The position numbers and the translations under genes are program-made. Positions 1-12,207 of a stretch of 64,000 nucleotides of DNA are shown in pieces; the first letter of the stretch is position 1, and each line of letters starts with the position of its first letter. Source of the stretch: Gordionus sp. m RMFG-2023 (lineage: Eukaryota > Nematomorpha > Gordioida > Chordodea > Parachordodidae); NCBI RefSeq assembly GCF_954871325.1, contig NC_088776.1:54330569-54394568 (forward strand). Direction: 5' to 3'. The notes below the pieces were generated by a model. That model did no database searches. It had not been told where the DNA came from and worked only from the letters and a program-made list of their open reading frames with translations.

Positions 1-370
1 AACTCATGCATATGATTATAAAAGTTTGTAAAATAGTACGGTATGTATCGATTTAATATCGAAGTAACATTATTAATGATTTGATCTCTAGTTTGGCCTA
101 AAAATATTTATTTTTCAAAAATTTCTTCCGATTATTATTTTTTTTTAAAATTTAAATAAGGTTTATAAAAATTTTGAAAAAATATTCACTTAAACTATTT
201 TTCTCCTAATACATAAATGAGATAATTCTGTTTTTAAACACTTCAAACTTATTTTTATTACACCATTTAATAGTCTTTTTTTTAATGTATCACCAAATAA
301 AACACCTGTTACCCTGTAATAATTTAAATAATCAATTAAGCTTCAACTGTTAATGCTAAATTAATATATT
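1..370. other. AT-rich intergenic sequence
   Basis: No gene, repeat or RNA signal seen; it ends at the target-site duplication of the MULE that follows. Confidence 0.6.
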
Positions 371-379
371 GACATTATA

Positions 380-809
380 GTTTCCACGTCATTACAGAGA
401 AACCATTACAGAGAAAACAATTACAGAGAAACTTTTACAGAGAAAACAATTAAAGAGAATGTCGTTTAAAGAGAAAACAATTAAAGAGAATGTCGTTTAA
501 AGAGAATTTTTTTATAGAGAATTATTTTGTATTTTACAGAGAAACTTTTACAGAGAAAACAATTAAAGAGAATGTCGTTTAAAGAGAAAACAATTAAAGA
601 GAATTTTTTTATAGAGAATTATTTTATAGAGAATGTATTTTACAGAGAAACTTTTACAGAGAAAACAATTAAAGAGAATGTCGTTTAAAGAGAATTATTT
701 TATAGAGAATGTTTTTACAGAGAATGATTTTATAGAGAATGATTTTATAGAGAATGTTTTTACAGAGAATGATTTTATAGAGAATGATTTTATAGAGAAT
801 TTTTTATAA
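380..809 (+). repeat. Left terminal inverted repeat array of the MULE
   Basis: Degenerate tandem units around TACAGAGAA, TAAAGAGAA and TATAGAGAA with 8-18 bp spacing. They are repeated in inverse orientation at the right end. Confidence 0.85.
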
Positions 810-1706
810 AATTTTATTTAAAGAATATGATTATATTATAAAAAATGTTAATCTATATAATATATAACATTTTTGTATAAATTTGTGTAATTATTACTTA
901 GGGTGTGCATATTGTTTTTCTGGCCAGTCAAAACATAGTATGTATTGACTGGCCATATACTATGTGTTAACTTTTATTATAAATATTAAATATTTCGATA
1001 TGTATGAAATACTTACAAAAGACCAATCTTACATCTCAATTTACCATCATTTATTTAATACATTAATATCTTAATTATCTTTTTGCTAAACTTTCTTAAA
1101 TTTGTTTATCATTTGAAATATAGTGAGTTTTTTAGAAAGAGATACTAATTTTGAAAGAAATCGGTCCAATAAATAAAATTTAATTTTTTTATATCATTAT
1201 ATTTGGTAGCATTAAAATAGAGTAAAATTGACACAATGCAAAACTCTATTTTTGAATTTCAGAAAGTTTTATAATCTTATATCATGTTTAAATAAAATTT
1301 TCGAAGGTTACAAATTTTAAATTATAGATGTGACACACGGATAATCTATTCTTTAGTTAAAAGATATTTGTCAAGAAGCGACAAACCTTAATCGTACACC
1401 TCTATGTGGTTATCAAAATATTTTTATGGCAGTAAAAGTGTTTATCAATTGAAAACAATCTATGTTATGTTATTCTATATAAACGACATTCTCTATCATT
1501 GTTTTCTCTATAAAAGTTTCTCCGTAATTGTTTTCTCTATAAAAGTTTCTCTATAATTGTTTATTTTGTAAATGTTTGTCACTAAAGACCATTTTAGAAT
1601 ATTTTAAGTAATAATTTAATTATTTTTTTAAGTGATAATTTAATTATTTTTTTAAGTAATAATTTAATTATTTTCTTTTTAAATTTTGATAAATTTTTTT
1701 TAAATT

Positions 1707-3157
1707 ATGGCTGAATTTATTTTAAGTAGTCGAAACAATCAGTTACTACTTCTTGATTTTTACTTATTTCAAAAGGAAAAAACATCTAACCAAACAACCT
1801 ATTGGAGATGTATTCAATTCAATGTGGACGAATGCAGTGGACGTGCAAGAACTAAGAACGGAATCCCTATATTCCACAATCATAAACATAACCATGTACC
1901 AGACATTGCAGATATTGAAGCAAGAAGAGAGCTAAATAGAATTAAACAAGTGGCTTCTAGTTCCCAATCTCTGCCCAATAATATAATAGCCGATATATCT
2001 AGCAATATATCCATAGCCGCCACTGGGAAAATGCCCAGTTGTTCCTTAATTAAAAGGACAATTCAAAGGAAAAGACGCCAAGTAGGAAGAGCGCCTGCCG
2101 TTCCTGTATACCTGATTGACTTGGACCAATCGAATATCAATTATCCAATAATAATGAACAATTTTTACTTTATGATAGTGGTCATCATGATCACCGATGC
2201 ATAATATTTTCTACCATTAAAAATTTACAATTTTTATCAACATGCGATAAATGGTATGCAGATGGCACATTCAAAACATGCCCCCCTCTCTTCCGGCAAA
2301 TATACACCATCCACGGGATGAAACATAAAACCATTATTCCCGCTATTTATGTTCTGATGGCATCACGTCGCCAACAAGATTACCTTAATATTTTCAATCA
2401 AATTAAAAATTTCCAAATTTTTTTAAATCCAAAAGTTTGATTGATTTTGAATTAGCAGCCTTATCTGCTTTTAAACAGTCATTTCCAATGACTGCAATGC
2501 GCGGGTGTCTGTTCCATATGTCGCAATACATATGGCGCACGGTCCAGAAAAATCCCCGCATTTGCAATGCATACAAAAGCGAAACTAATTTTGCTATGTA
2601 TATAATGATGCTAATGTCACTGGCATATGTCCCAGTTGAGGACGTAATTCACGGATTTGAGGAATTATGTGCCTCCATATTCTATCAAGAAAATAGGGCT
2701 ATTCTCACCCCCTTGATAGAATATTTTGAAGAGACATGGATTGGGAAAATGATAGCGATGGAGAGGAGGTCTCCAATATTTGGTATTTCCCTATGGAATT
2801 GTTATGAATCGACACTTGCTAGTGAACCGAATACAAATATTTCTGTAGAGGGCTGGCATCGGAGTTTTTCGTCTCATATAAGTTCCCATCATCCAACGAT
2901 CTGGAAATTTATAAAGAGTTAGTAATTATATTGTATTTTAAATTTTAAAAATCTTTTCATTTATAGCTCTCAAAGACGAAGATAGCCTTAATAGTTACAA
3001 ATTGGAACAATATTCTTTAGGACTATTAGCTCCAGTGTCAAAGAAAGAATATCGAGAAAGATCCAAAAGGATTCTTCTAATTGTTGAAGATTTCCATTCA
3101 AGAACCATGATGGATTATTTAAGGGCTTTATCCCACAATTTAAATTTAAATGTTTAA
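1707..3157 (+). pseudogene. MULE transposase with FLYWCH-type zinc finger (damaged, two exons)
   Basis: Transposase of the element at 380-4296. Residues 1-80 from ATG 1707 form a FLYWCH-type zinc finger (YWRC...CSGRART...HNH, followed by PDIADIEARRE), a DNA-binding domain common in animal MULEs. The catalytic DDE core follows: DGTFK near 2260 (first Asp), DFELAA near 2447 (second Asp), the CLFH...W stretch, and VEGWHRSF near 2850 (likely Glu). An intron from 2918 to 2966 (donor GTTAGT, acceptor TTATAG) joins in phase to a last exon ending at TAA 3157. Two frame changes, near 2110-2150 and near 2400-2440, separate the finger, the first Asp block and the second Asp block, so this copy should not make an active protein. 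All three catalytic positions are still recognisable. Transposition would need another copy. Confidence 0.85.
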
Positions 3158-3774
3158 TTTAATAATTTAATAATATAATTGTATTTTTTTATATTGGTAT
3201 ATTATTTATACTATGTTTATTTGGATTTATTATGAATAAAAATTTATTTGATATTTCGAAATGAACATTGCTAACCTCTTATTTGGTATTTTATCTAGGT
3301 TTATCTTATAATAACTTCATATACAAATGGTATTCTATTCTCTAATTTGGCATTCACAAAATATAAGAAAGCGCTTTATATAACATTTATTTCTTATTTA
3401 TCTTCATTTTAAGATTATCTAAGGTTTATGATATTAAATCACTGATAAATTACACCAAAAGCTCAATAATTATTTTTGAGAGCGTTATAAATTTTTTAAC
3501 CAAATTTTATAATATCATATGAGAAATTCTAATAGTTTTCTCTATAAAAACTTCGCTAGTTATTTATAAAAAATAGTAGTGACTAGTTATATTTAAAAAA
3601 AGAAAACTAGTAACTGTAACTAGTTATATTTCTCCAAATTTAGCTACTAACATAACTAATTACAGTTACATTTCCAAAGTAACTTTTAACAACATTATAT
3701 AAGGTAATTATAATATTTAATATTATTTCAAATACTGTAAATTTTTTTCCTTGTAATAATTACACAAATTTTTT
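3158..3774. other. Internal non-coding part of the MULE
   Basis: AT-rich sequence between the transposase stop and the right terminal array, with one stray TTCTCTATAAAA unit near 3540. No gene is seen. Confidence 0.6.
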
Positions 3775-4296
3775 ATAAAATAATCATATTCTTTATAAAA
3801 AATTCTCTATTTTAAACATAAAAAATTCTCTATAATAGTTTTCTCTATAAAATAATTCTCTTTAAACGACATTCTCTTTAATTGTTTTCTCTGTAAAATA
3901 CATTCTCTATAAAATAATTCTCTATAAAAAAATTCTCTTTAAATGACATTCTCTTGTTTTCTCTGTAAAAGTTTCTCTGTAAATTACATTCTCTATAAAA
4001 TAATTCTCTATAAAAAAATTCTCTTTAAACGACATTCTCTTTAATTGTTTTCTCTGTAAAAGTTTCTCTGTAAAATACATTCTCTATTAAATAATTCTCT
4101 ATAAAAAAATTCTCTTTAAACGACATTCTCTTTAATTGTTTTCTCTGTAAAAGTTTCTCTGTAAAATACATTCTCTATTAAATAATTCTCTATAAAAAAA
4201 TTCTCTTTAAACGACATTCTCTTTAATTGTTTTCTCTGTAAAAGTTTCTCTGTAAATGTTTTCTCTGTAATGATTTCTCTGTAATGACGCGATACC
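3775..4296 (-). repeat. Right terminal inverted repeat array of the MULE
   Basis: About 500 bp of units reading TTCTCTGTAAAA, TTCTCTTTAAAC and TTCTCTATAAAA, the reverse complement of the left array. A longer unit of roughly 90 bp (ATAATTCTCTAT...CTCTTTAATTG) is itself repeated three to four times, showing local expansion of the array. Confidence 0.85.
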
Positions 4297-4313
4297 GACA
4301 TTATAAGTGTTAT

Positions 4314-6206
4314 CAGTGACGTCGCTAGGGTGGGAAGCGCGCAGGGGCTCGAGCCACCTGAAAAATTTGAATAGCCCCCTGAAGTAAAAATTTTTTTTTT
4401 AATGGCTCCTTAATATCCCCTTGAACGAAAAATAAATTTTTTTGATTGCCCACTGAATGATTTCTTTTATAATACCATTAAGTAACATATAGATAAAATT
4501 TTCTTATTTAGAAATTAACAAGACTATTTAAATTTTTATTAAATGAATATTATTTTAATTATTAGATTATTATTATATATAAATTATATTTTCACAATGT
4601 AACCTAGCAATCAAATTCTGTATTAAAAATATAATTTCAATAACTCACTAAATATTAATTTAGCTTTAACAGTTGAAGTTTAATTGACTTTTATTATTTA
4701 AATTATTATTTAACCCTAATTAAATAAATAGAATCATATATTATTTGAAAATTAACAAATTTAATATTGTAATTAGCCGAGTTCAAAATGACTAATCAAC
4801 TTATATTTATTTTGAAATTTTATTATCATACCTTAAAAATATTTTCAAGGTTCAAATAAGTATAAGAGATTTCTTTATAAAAAGAAGTAGACATATAGTT
4901 TATTATCCTCTACTATATACAGTTGTTTATAAAATATTAGATATAATGCCACTTTTATAGAGGTATTTGACAGTTATAATATATTACAGTTAATATTATA
5001 ATAAATTTTACTAATAAATGGTTTTGATAATAAATATAATAACAAATTGCATACAAGTATTTAAAGCCATCTATTTAGTTATAAATAATTTTTAAAATTA
5101 AACATTTTATTATTCATTTTGCAATAATGTAATAAATTTGATATCTTTTCTTCTCTTTTTTTACGTGTTTTTAGGAAAGCTATTTTTTTATTTTTCGAAA
5201 AACAGTCTTGAGTTAAATTTTTAATACAAGTATATATTTGATATTATTACAAACTACTATTATTTGAAGATATAATATTACAAGGTGGTGCGACAATATA
5301 TAAAATCTTAATTGTTTCATCATATCATTCATGTCCTTATTTTATAGTTTGAAAATGTTTCATTTCTAATATGGCATTGCCGTGTAAATAACTCCAGGCT
5401 TCAATATATTTGCATAATTATTTCTTCAAAAGACTTTTAGTGTTATTATTTTATCAATTTATACAACATAATAAATTCTGATATTAGTTTACATCGTGAG
5501 TGTCATGGCTATTACTGCAAATTAACCAGCATCTATTATTTGTGTTGCTATGTAATTTAAGATTATTACTATAACGGCTAGGAGCATATAATTGCATATT
5601 TTAGATAAACAATAATGGACAACTGTGTAGTCGTAATTAAAATGGAAGATAATCTTTTAGAAATTTAATATCTCACAATAATTTTCTCATTACTTATCTA
5701 GCTTGTCATCTAAGAAGAAGCTCTAACCACCATATAGTTTTATGATTTGAATTGGTCGTTTATACTCTCTCCTACAAAAATTGTTGATTTAGTTTAGGCC
5801 TATAAATTTTTCCTTATTAGTCCATTCTATAAACATTGTCTAAAATGGTTACAGAGAATTATACTAGTTTGATAACCTTTTGTCAATGTAAGTTGCTAAG
5901 AATTATATTATTGCATTATGTGATTTTTTATATGCCAGTTTATTTTGTATGTAATCTAATAATTTAAATAGTATTCTTATAATAAAAATTTAGATTTAAT
6001 AATTTTTAAATAAAAAAATTAAATCAATATATTACTTAATAGAAATATGAAGAAATCGTTTATGGGTCAATTTAAAAAAATTTATTTTTAGTTCACTTCA
6101 AGGGGATATTAAGGAGCCATTAAAAAAAAATTTGCTTCAGGGGGCTATTCAATTTTTTAAGGGGGATTAAGCCCCTACGCCCCCCCCCCACCCCAGTGAC
6201 GCCACG
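4314..6206. mobile_element. Non-autonomous hAT-like element, about 1.9 kb
   Basis: The left end starts CAGTGACGTCGCTAGG. The right end, read inward, gives GTGGCGTCACTGGGG. Both resemble the hAT terminus CAGTGGCGTNGC. The inverted repeats extend over roughly 120 bp and share AATAGCCCCCTGAAG, then AATGGCTCCTTAATATC. The 1.6-kb interior is very AT-rich and holds no coding sequence. It abuts the MULE target duplication. I see no clear 8-bp duplication, and the terminal bases are decayed, so the element is probably old and the exact ends are uncertain. Confidence 0.65.
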
Positions 6207-6370
6207 AATATATAATTTATATAATTCTATCAAATAGATATTAAAACATGTTAATAACATTTTTTAAAGGAATAAATTCAGTTTATGAATTTTTGCTAAA
6301 ATTATTAATATTATTTATCAAATTATTTGAATAGATTTTTAAATTTATTGAAGACGTTGAAGATTGTAAT

Positions 6371-6780
6371 CAGTGGGGTAACTACGGGGTGGTTTTCGGG
6401 TTTGGACCCCTCCCAGAGCAAAAATTTATTTTTAGATTATACGTTCAAAAGACTTATAAGTGGTGACTTTATATCAAATAAATACCAATAATATTTATAT
6501 TTTTCTGGTTTTGATGTTTGTGGAAGGATATTATATTACTATTGAAATTAATCAGGATACTATTATTATAAAATCATTGAGAATTATCTACTAAATTATA
6601 AAACAAATTATTGATGCATAAAAATTTATTTTATTATATATTATCGAAGATATGGTTATGATTTGTAAGATAAACCCGGCCAAAGGCCTGGCAAAAGGGC
6701 CGAAGACCCGTTAAACGCCCCCCCCCCAGGCTTTTATATGTATGGACCCCCTCTAAGGAAAATTCCTAGCTACGCCACTG
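6371..6780. mobile_element. hAT MITE with perfect 8-bp target duplication (copy 1)
   Basis: A 410-bp element that begins CAGTGGGGTAACTACGG and ends CCTAGCTACGCCACTG, flanked on both sides by ATTGTAAT (6363-6370 and 6781-6788). Eight-base duplications and CAGTG ends are hAT hallmarks. There is no coding sequence. A second copy in inverse orientation lies at 25220-25568. This one carries about 60 extra bases near its right end that include a CCGGCCAAAGGCC stretch and a C tract. Confidence 0.9.
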
Positions 6781-6788
6781 ATTGTAAT

Positions 6789-7205
6789 GAATATACCTAA
6801 AATATTATTTAAATATGTAAAATAAATATCGGATCATTACTTATTATTAAGTATTAAACGTTTGACAAGTATCTATTTAATAAATATAATATGAAAATTT
6901 AAATGTACACAAAAAATTAAAATATAATAAAGAAGTGAAAGTAGAAAAAATTTAACTTAAAAATAAAAGAGAAATTTTTTTTACTTTCCAATAAAAAAAA
7001 ATCATTCGATTAATATCCTAATAATGTTATATCCAAAAAAAATCGAGGCGTGTAAAGAAAATATTGGAAATGAATTGGCTATACATGTTCTAGACCATTA
7101 TTGCTTGTACTCTCCACTATAAAACTGTGTCAGATTATGGTCGCTAGCCCTAAAAATAGGTACTTCCTTACATTTTTCCAGGTGCGTCACGCTTTGACAA
7201 TCTTA
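6789..7205. other. AT-rich intergenic sequence
   Basis: Between two mobile elements. No gene or repeat structure is recognised. Confidence 0.5.
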
Positions 7206-7296
7206 TAGTGCGTACAAATTGAACGTTTCAACGCAGCGTTTTAAAACGTATATTAATAATTTAAAATATAAAACTCAAACTTACTCAATTTAAATA

Positions 7297-7706
7297 TGTT
7301 TAACAGTGACACTCATGTATTTTATCTTAATTTTAAAAAATTGTTTTTTTTTACATCCTTAAGCTATTTATGGCGTAACTTAATATATTTCAAATGTAAT
7401 AAGAAGTTTCTTTCTTTTTGTTAAAAACAACTTTTATATTTTAAAAATCAATTTGTTTATAAACTAATATTAAATTTTATATTTTATAAATCAATTTACT
7501 TAATAAACTAATGTTCAATTTTTTATTTTAACTTTAAAAAAAAAGATCAATTTATTATAAACTACATTAAATTAAATTGTCAATATATATAGGAAACTAT
7601 TTTGAATTATGTGATCATTATATTTTTTAAATTTAAATATCAATAAATTGATGTAATATACGTTTATAACATTTGATTTCTGCCTTTGATTTCTGCAACC
7701 TTTTCA
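7297..7706 (+). repeat. 5' long terminal repeat of the gypsy element
   Basis: Begins TGTTTAACAGTGACACTC and ends CTGCAACCTTTTCA. It is repeated directly at 12208-12604. Confidence 0.93.
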
Positions 7707-7827
7707 TGGTGGCAGCATCCTAAATTAAAATTTTCTAAAATATTAAATATAAATTAACTTCTTAAAATTTTTATAAAATCCAATACTATAAAATAGAAAA
7801 ATTCAAGGATATTGTAAATTATAAATT

Positions 7828-8874
7828 ATGAAACAGACCTCAAATAATAACGTTAATATTAATATTGAATTTCCAACATACACAGGTAATGGCGATGTTT
7901 TTCTAAGTCGTTTCGAAGACATATTCAACGATGCTCAGATCTCTGATATCGAAAAAGCAGGATCCTTCACAAGAAGACTACCAGATGAAGAATACATCAA
8001 GCTCAAATCGATATGTTCACCTACCGATTTCATCAATCTATCGATATTGATTGAAAAATTTAGGTTATTACACCCGAGGAAATCTACAAGTTCGAAATTG
8101 TTATTATTCAATGCAGCTGTACAAGGTAAAAATGAAAGTTACATTAATTGGGTAAGTAGATTATGTATTTTACAAAATGAATGTTCGTTAAGCGATAGTA
8201 GAGTCATTGAAAAAGTAAAAATTTCATCAAATAGCAGAAGTATCAGGCAGAAAATTACGTTGAAAGAGAATATTACGTTAGCAGAAGTCTTTAGTTTAAG
8301 AGATGATTTTGAGGAGACAGAATTAAAAGAAAATATAATAGCTAAAGTTGAAAACATTTCTTTAAGTGAAAAGACTGAAGAAGAAACAAGCGTAAAACAT
8401 TTGGAAAGACAAAGAGGCATAAAAGTTGAAGAAAACAAACAGGTGGTCAGATACGACGATAGACATAATCCACGATCGAATAACGATAACAGACAACGAT
8501 GGACAGCAAGAGGCCATGACTTTCAAAGAAATATTTATAAGGAAATAGTTATAACCCCAGTTACCAAGGAAATAATTACAACCCTAGATATCAGAATTAT
8601 AACGCGAATTATTACAACGTCAGAGCAAACTATCCAGGATCGTACAATAATTCTTCGATATTTGATAATAGAGCTAGTTATAATAAAAATGACTATAATA
8701 ATAATAGATTTAATAATGATTATAATTACAGATATAACAGACATTATAACGATTCAAGATGTATTCAAAGATATAACGATAATCATAATATTGGAAATCG
8801 AGGAACTAATCAAGTATGCAATTGTAAATATCATAACAACGACAATAATCAATCACGATATACAAATAAAGTAA
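7828..8874 (+). CDS. Gag-like part of the gypsy element (fossil)
   Basis: First reading frame of the LTR element, starting at ATG 7828 about 120 bp after the 5' repeat. The first 200 residues are of the capsid type found in invertebrate gypsy elements (FPTYTGNGD..FLSRFED, later NWVSRLCILQ). The remainder is rich in Arg, Asn, Ile and Thr. It is treated as part of the element, not as a host gene. Confidence 0.7.
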   Translation: MKQTSNNNVNINIEFPTYTGNGDVFLSRFEDIFNDAQISDIEKAGSFTRRLPDEEYIKLKSICSPTDFINLSILIEKFRLLHPRKSTSSKLLLFNAAVQGKNESYINWVSRLCILQNECSLSDSRVIEKVKISSNSRSIRQKITLKENITLAEVFSLRDDFEETELKENIIAKVENISLSEKTEEETSVKHLERQRGIKVEENKQVVRYDDRHNPRSNNDNRQRWTARGHDFQRNIYKEIVITPVTKEIITTLDIRIITRIITTSEQTIQDRTIILRYLIIELVIIKMTIIIIDLIMIIITDITDIITIQDVFKDITIIIILEIEELIKYAIVNIITTTIINHDIQIK

Positions 8875-8963
8875 ACACTGTAAATATAGAAGAGATAAAA
8901 GAAGATGATAATGACAAACTAGAAAGAAAAGAATATAATTTATACAATTTAGACATAAACAAT

Positions 8964-9410
8964 ATGGATACCGATAATAATTACACAGCTAACGATGCTT
9001 ATAAGGTCACGGTATATTTGAACGACATGCCTATTTTGATGCAGATCGACACCGGGTCAAGGTATAGTATTCTACCGATTCATATCGCGAAAAAGATTGG
9101 AGTAAAAATCTTAAATAAATCAGATATAAAATTAACTGGTTATGATGGAAACAAAATAAATGTTTTAGGAACTACCAAAGTCAAGGCAAAATTCGAAGAC
9201 AAAAGTCAAATCTTAACTGCTTATGTAGTCCAGAGTGATAAGATTGCACTGTTAGGAAGGACCTGGATAGCAGTCTTTAGAAATATATTAGATAGATTTG
9301 TAAACTTAGTCGAAGAAGATTATGACAATACTATTCAAGAACGGATCAAACAATGCGAGTCAAAACTTAGCAAGAAACAATACTACGCAATTATGTCAAA
9401 CTACATCTAA
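8964..9410 (+). CDS. Aspartic protease part of the gypsy element (fossil)
   Basis: Contains the retropepsin active-site motif IDTGSRYSILP and the later ALLGRTWI motif that closes retroviral-type protease folds. It lies between the gag-like and the reverse transcriptase parts, as usual for gypsy elements. Confidence 0.85.
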   Translation: MDTDNNYTANDAYKVTVYLNDMPILMQIDTGSRYSILPIHIAKKIGVKILNKSDIKLTGYDGNKINVLGTTKVKAKFEDKSQILTAYVVQSDKIALLGRTWIAVFRNILDRFVNLVEEDYDNTIQERIKQCESKLSKKQYYAIMSNYI

Positions 9411-9469
9411 AACAAGGTGCTACACCGAAAATCATACCTCCCAGGCGTGTACCTTATTCAAGAATTAAC

Positions 9470-12025
9470 TTGGTTACAAAAGAACTACAGAAGTGGATAA
9501 GCGACAAAATAATCGAACCTGTTGAAGAGGTAAGATGGGCCAGTCCTCTCACTCCTGTTGTCAAGAGCGATGGTTCAATTCGGCTATGTGCTGACTTCAA
9601 GAATACTATTAATCCTGCGTTAGAGGATTTCAAGTACCCAATACCACGCATCAATGACCTTATGGCAAAGTTATCGAAAGGCAAGAAATTTACAAAGATC
9701 GACTTTAAAAATGCATTTCTTCAAGTTCCAATACACAAAGAATCAAGAGATTTTCTCACTATTTCAACTCATAAAGGCTATTTCAGGTTTACAAGACTTC
9801 CGTTTGGATTAAAAACTTCGTCAGCAATATTCCAACAAACTATGGACAATATTTTCGGGAACATGAAAGACGTCGTGTTTTATATTGATGACTTATTGAT
9901 TACTGGGGAGGATGATGAAGCTCACGTGAACAACATAAAAATGGTATTTGACAAAATATCAAAGTATGGGCTTACACCAAACTTCACAAAGAGTATATTT
10001 TTGAAGAAAAAACTACGGTTTCTAGGTCACGATATAGACGACAATGGAATCCATCCGAACGCAGATAAAATAAAGGCTATTTCTAATATGCCGGAACCTA
10101 AGACAAAAGAAGAGTTGGCAACTTTTTTGGGCATGGCGAGCTATTATCGAAAATGTCTGTGCAATTTTGCTGACATCGCCGATCCCTTATACAAAATAGT
10201 AAATAAAGACAAGTGGTCATGGGATAGTTCACATCAAGAAAGCTTTGATTACCTAAAAAAACTCATAAGCACTCCGCCTACGTTAAATTTTTATAACCCG
10301 GATCTACCAGTGGGCATTGCAACTGATGCTTCAAAGAAAGGTTTAGGCGCAGTCTTATTTCATATTGAGGGTGATGGCAAAGAAAAACTCATCCCTTTCG
10401 CGTCAAGAGCACTATTGAAATCAGAGTTAAATTATACCAATATCGAAAGAGAAGCTTTGTCGGTAATTTACGCGGTTAAAAAATTCCAGGAGTATTTAAT
10501 AGGCACAAGATTTGTAATAATTACCGACCACAAGCCACTCGTGTATATATTTACGAAGGGACTCAAGGACAATTCTTCCATATCAATGCGACTCCAAAAA
10601 TGGAACTTGGCTATGGGAGCGCATGACTTTACGATAGTTCACAGACCCGGGAAACGAAATATTGTACCAGACTGTTTGTCCAGATTACCACTAATGAATA
10701 CAGAAGAGATGGTACAAAAGTTAGATGACGAAATAATTGATGACAATTTTTGGGACACACCAATAAATTTTAAAAGAATAGTTAAAAAAACTAATATTGA
10801 TCAAGAACTAATGGAAGTAATCAATGATATAAGGAATCATGAGCAGATAAAGAACAAAACGTATAAAAATAGGGTATTGGAATTGAGTTTAATCAAAGGT
10901 TGCCTTTTTAAAGAGAATAGTATCATAATACCGAAAGGTATGAGAAAAGAGATTTTGCAAGAGTTGCATAATGGGCATCTCGGTGCTGGAAAAACAAAAT
11001 CATTAGCGAGAGAGTATCTGTGGTGGCCTGGTTTAAATGCAGAAATAGATCAGGAGGTAAAGAATTGCGATGCTTGCAATAAATACGCAGACAATCCTCA
11101 TAATATTCAAAACCCATGGGAAACAGCAACGAAAGTATTCGAGCGCGTACACATAGACTTTGCAGAGTTCAAAGATAATAATTTTATGGTATGTGTTGAC
11201 GCCTTCAGCAAATTTCCTATTATTAGGAGAATGAGAAACACAACTACGGAATCAACGATTAAAGAATTGATGAAAATAATAAGTTTATTTGGTATACCTA
11301 ATAGAATAGTCAGTGATAATGGAACTAACTTTACCAGTAAATTATTTAAGAAATTTTGCGAAGATCACGAAATCGAACACTTACTCACCGCACCTCACCA
11401 CCAACAGTCCAATGGCCAATGTGAGCGTATGATTAGATCAATGAAAATGAATATGAAAAGGAATATGGAAAATAATAATAAAATAGACGTAGACATAGCT
11501 CTAGAAAAGTTTCTTTTTAATTATCGTAATACACCCAACGCAACGACCAACAAAATACCAAGCGAAGTAATGTTCTCCAGAATGATTAGGACAAAATGGG
11601 AGTTGATAAAACCGAGGGATGAAAGAGATCATATACTAAATCGCAAGATATCAATAGATAGGGATATAGAAATAGGAGACAGCATATGGTATAAAACTTT
11701 TAAAGATAATAATTGGGAAAAAGGTACAATAATGCGCAAAAACGGAAATTTGTTGTATGATATAGATACTGGGAACAAAATTATAAAAAGACACTTGGAC
11801 CAAATAAAAAAAAGATCAACTAATGTAGAACTTTCTTCTAATGGTGCAACAGTTTTTAAAGCGAATGTTAATAATAATGCATCACCTTATACATTGAATT
11901 TTAGAAGGGAAGGTGATGAACCAAGAAACCAAAATGTACAAGTGAATGATCAAAATCGCAACGTTCAAAGACCAGTTAGAAATAGTGTGTTGCCTAGAAA
12001 ATTTGAAAATTTTATAATGAATTAA
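9470..12025 (+). CDS. Reverse transcriptase, RNase H and integrase part of the gypsy element (fossil)
   Basis: One long open stretch of 851 codons. Reverse transcriptase motifs appear first: LCADFKN, RLPFGLKTSSAIFQQ and the catalytic YIDD at about residue 140. RNase H follows (ATDASKKGLGAVL, then TDHKPL). Next comes the integrase zinc motif (HNGHLG...CDACN) and its catalytic core: HIDFAEF, SDNGTNF, and the HQQSNGQCER block with the glutamate. The order RT, RNase H, integrase places it in Ty3/gypsy. The part looks whole. Confidence 0.93.
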   Translation: MVTKELQKWISDKIIEPVEEVRWASPLTPVVKSDGSIRLCADFKNTINPALEDFKYPIPRINDLMAKLSKGKKFTKIDFKNAFLQVPIHKESRDFLTISTHKGYFRFTRLPFGLKTSSAIFQQTMDNIFGNMKDVVFYIDDLLITGEDDEAHVNNIKMVFDKISKYGLTPNFTKSIFLKKKLRFLGHDIDDNGIHPNADKIKAISNMPEPKTKEELATFLGMASYYRKCLCNFADIADPLYKIVNKDKWSWDSSHQESFDYLKKLISTPPTLNFYNPDLPVGIATDASKKGLGAVLFHIEGDGKEKLIPFASRALLKSELNYTNIEREALSVIYAVKKFQEYLIGTRFVIITDHKPLVYIFTKGLKDNSSISMRLQKWNLAMGAHDFTIVHRPGKRNIVPDCLSRLPLMNTEEMVQKLDDEIIDDNFWDTPINFKRIVKKTNIDQELMEVINDIRNHEQIKNKTYKNRVLELSLIKGCLFKENSIIIPKGMRKEILQELHNGHLGAGKTKSLAREYLWWPGLNAEIDQEVKNCDACNKYADNPHNIQNPWETATKVFERVHIDFAEFKDNNFMVCVDAFSKFPIIRRMRNTTTESTIKELMKIISLFGIPNRIVSDNGTNFTSKLFKKFCEDHEIEHLLTAPHHQQSNGQCERMIRSMKMNMKRNMENNNKIDVDIALEKFLFNYRNTPNATTNKIPSEVMFSRMIRTKWELIKPRDERDHILNRKISIDRDIEIGDSIWYKTFKDNNWEKGTIMRKNGNLLYDIDTGNKIIKRHLDQIKKRSTNVELSSNGATVFKANVNNNASPYTLNFRREGDEPRNQNVQVNDQNRNVQRPVRNSVLPRKFENFIMN

Positions 12026-12207
12026 ATTTGATAATAAATTTTTTTTTTCTCTTCCTTATATTAAAACAAAATTATTTTTTGTGTGTGGAGCTAAATAGAT
12101 AAAACGTACAACATAAAAAAGATCAACGAAGGGGTTAACGAGCAAGAATGACAAACGACAAAATTATAGACAGAGGGCAAATAAAAAATAAAAAAAAAAG
12201 TGTGAAA

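Larger units (their letters stand above)
380..4296 (+). mobile_element. MULE-type DNA transposon with tandem-repeat terminal inverted repeats
   Basis: A 3.9-kb element bounded by a perfect 9-bp direct repeat, GACATTATA, at 371-379 and 4297-4305, the target duplication length typical of Mutator-like elements. The ends are inverted: GTTTCCACGTCATTACAGAG at the left and GGTATCGCGTCATTACAGAG read inward from the right. Just inside, both ends consist of long degenerate tandem arrays of units such as TTACAGAGAA, in opposite orientation. A two-exon transposase gene (1707-3157) lies between them. A short array of the same motif in the reverse sense also sits at about 1485-1560. The clear target duplication and ends suggest fairly recent insertion, although the transposase frame is damaged. 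Confidence 0.9.

Noticed and set aside
4116-4301. 61-residue minus-strand reading frame
   Set aside because: It is the translation of the MULE terminal array.
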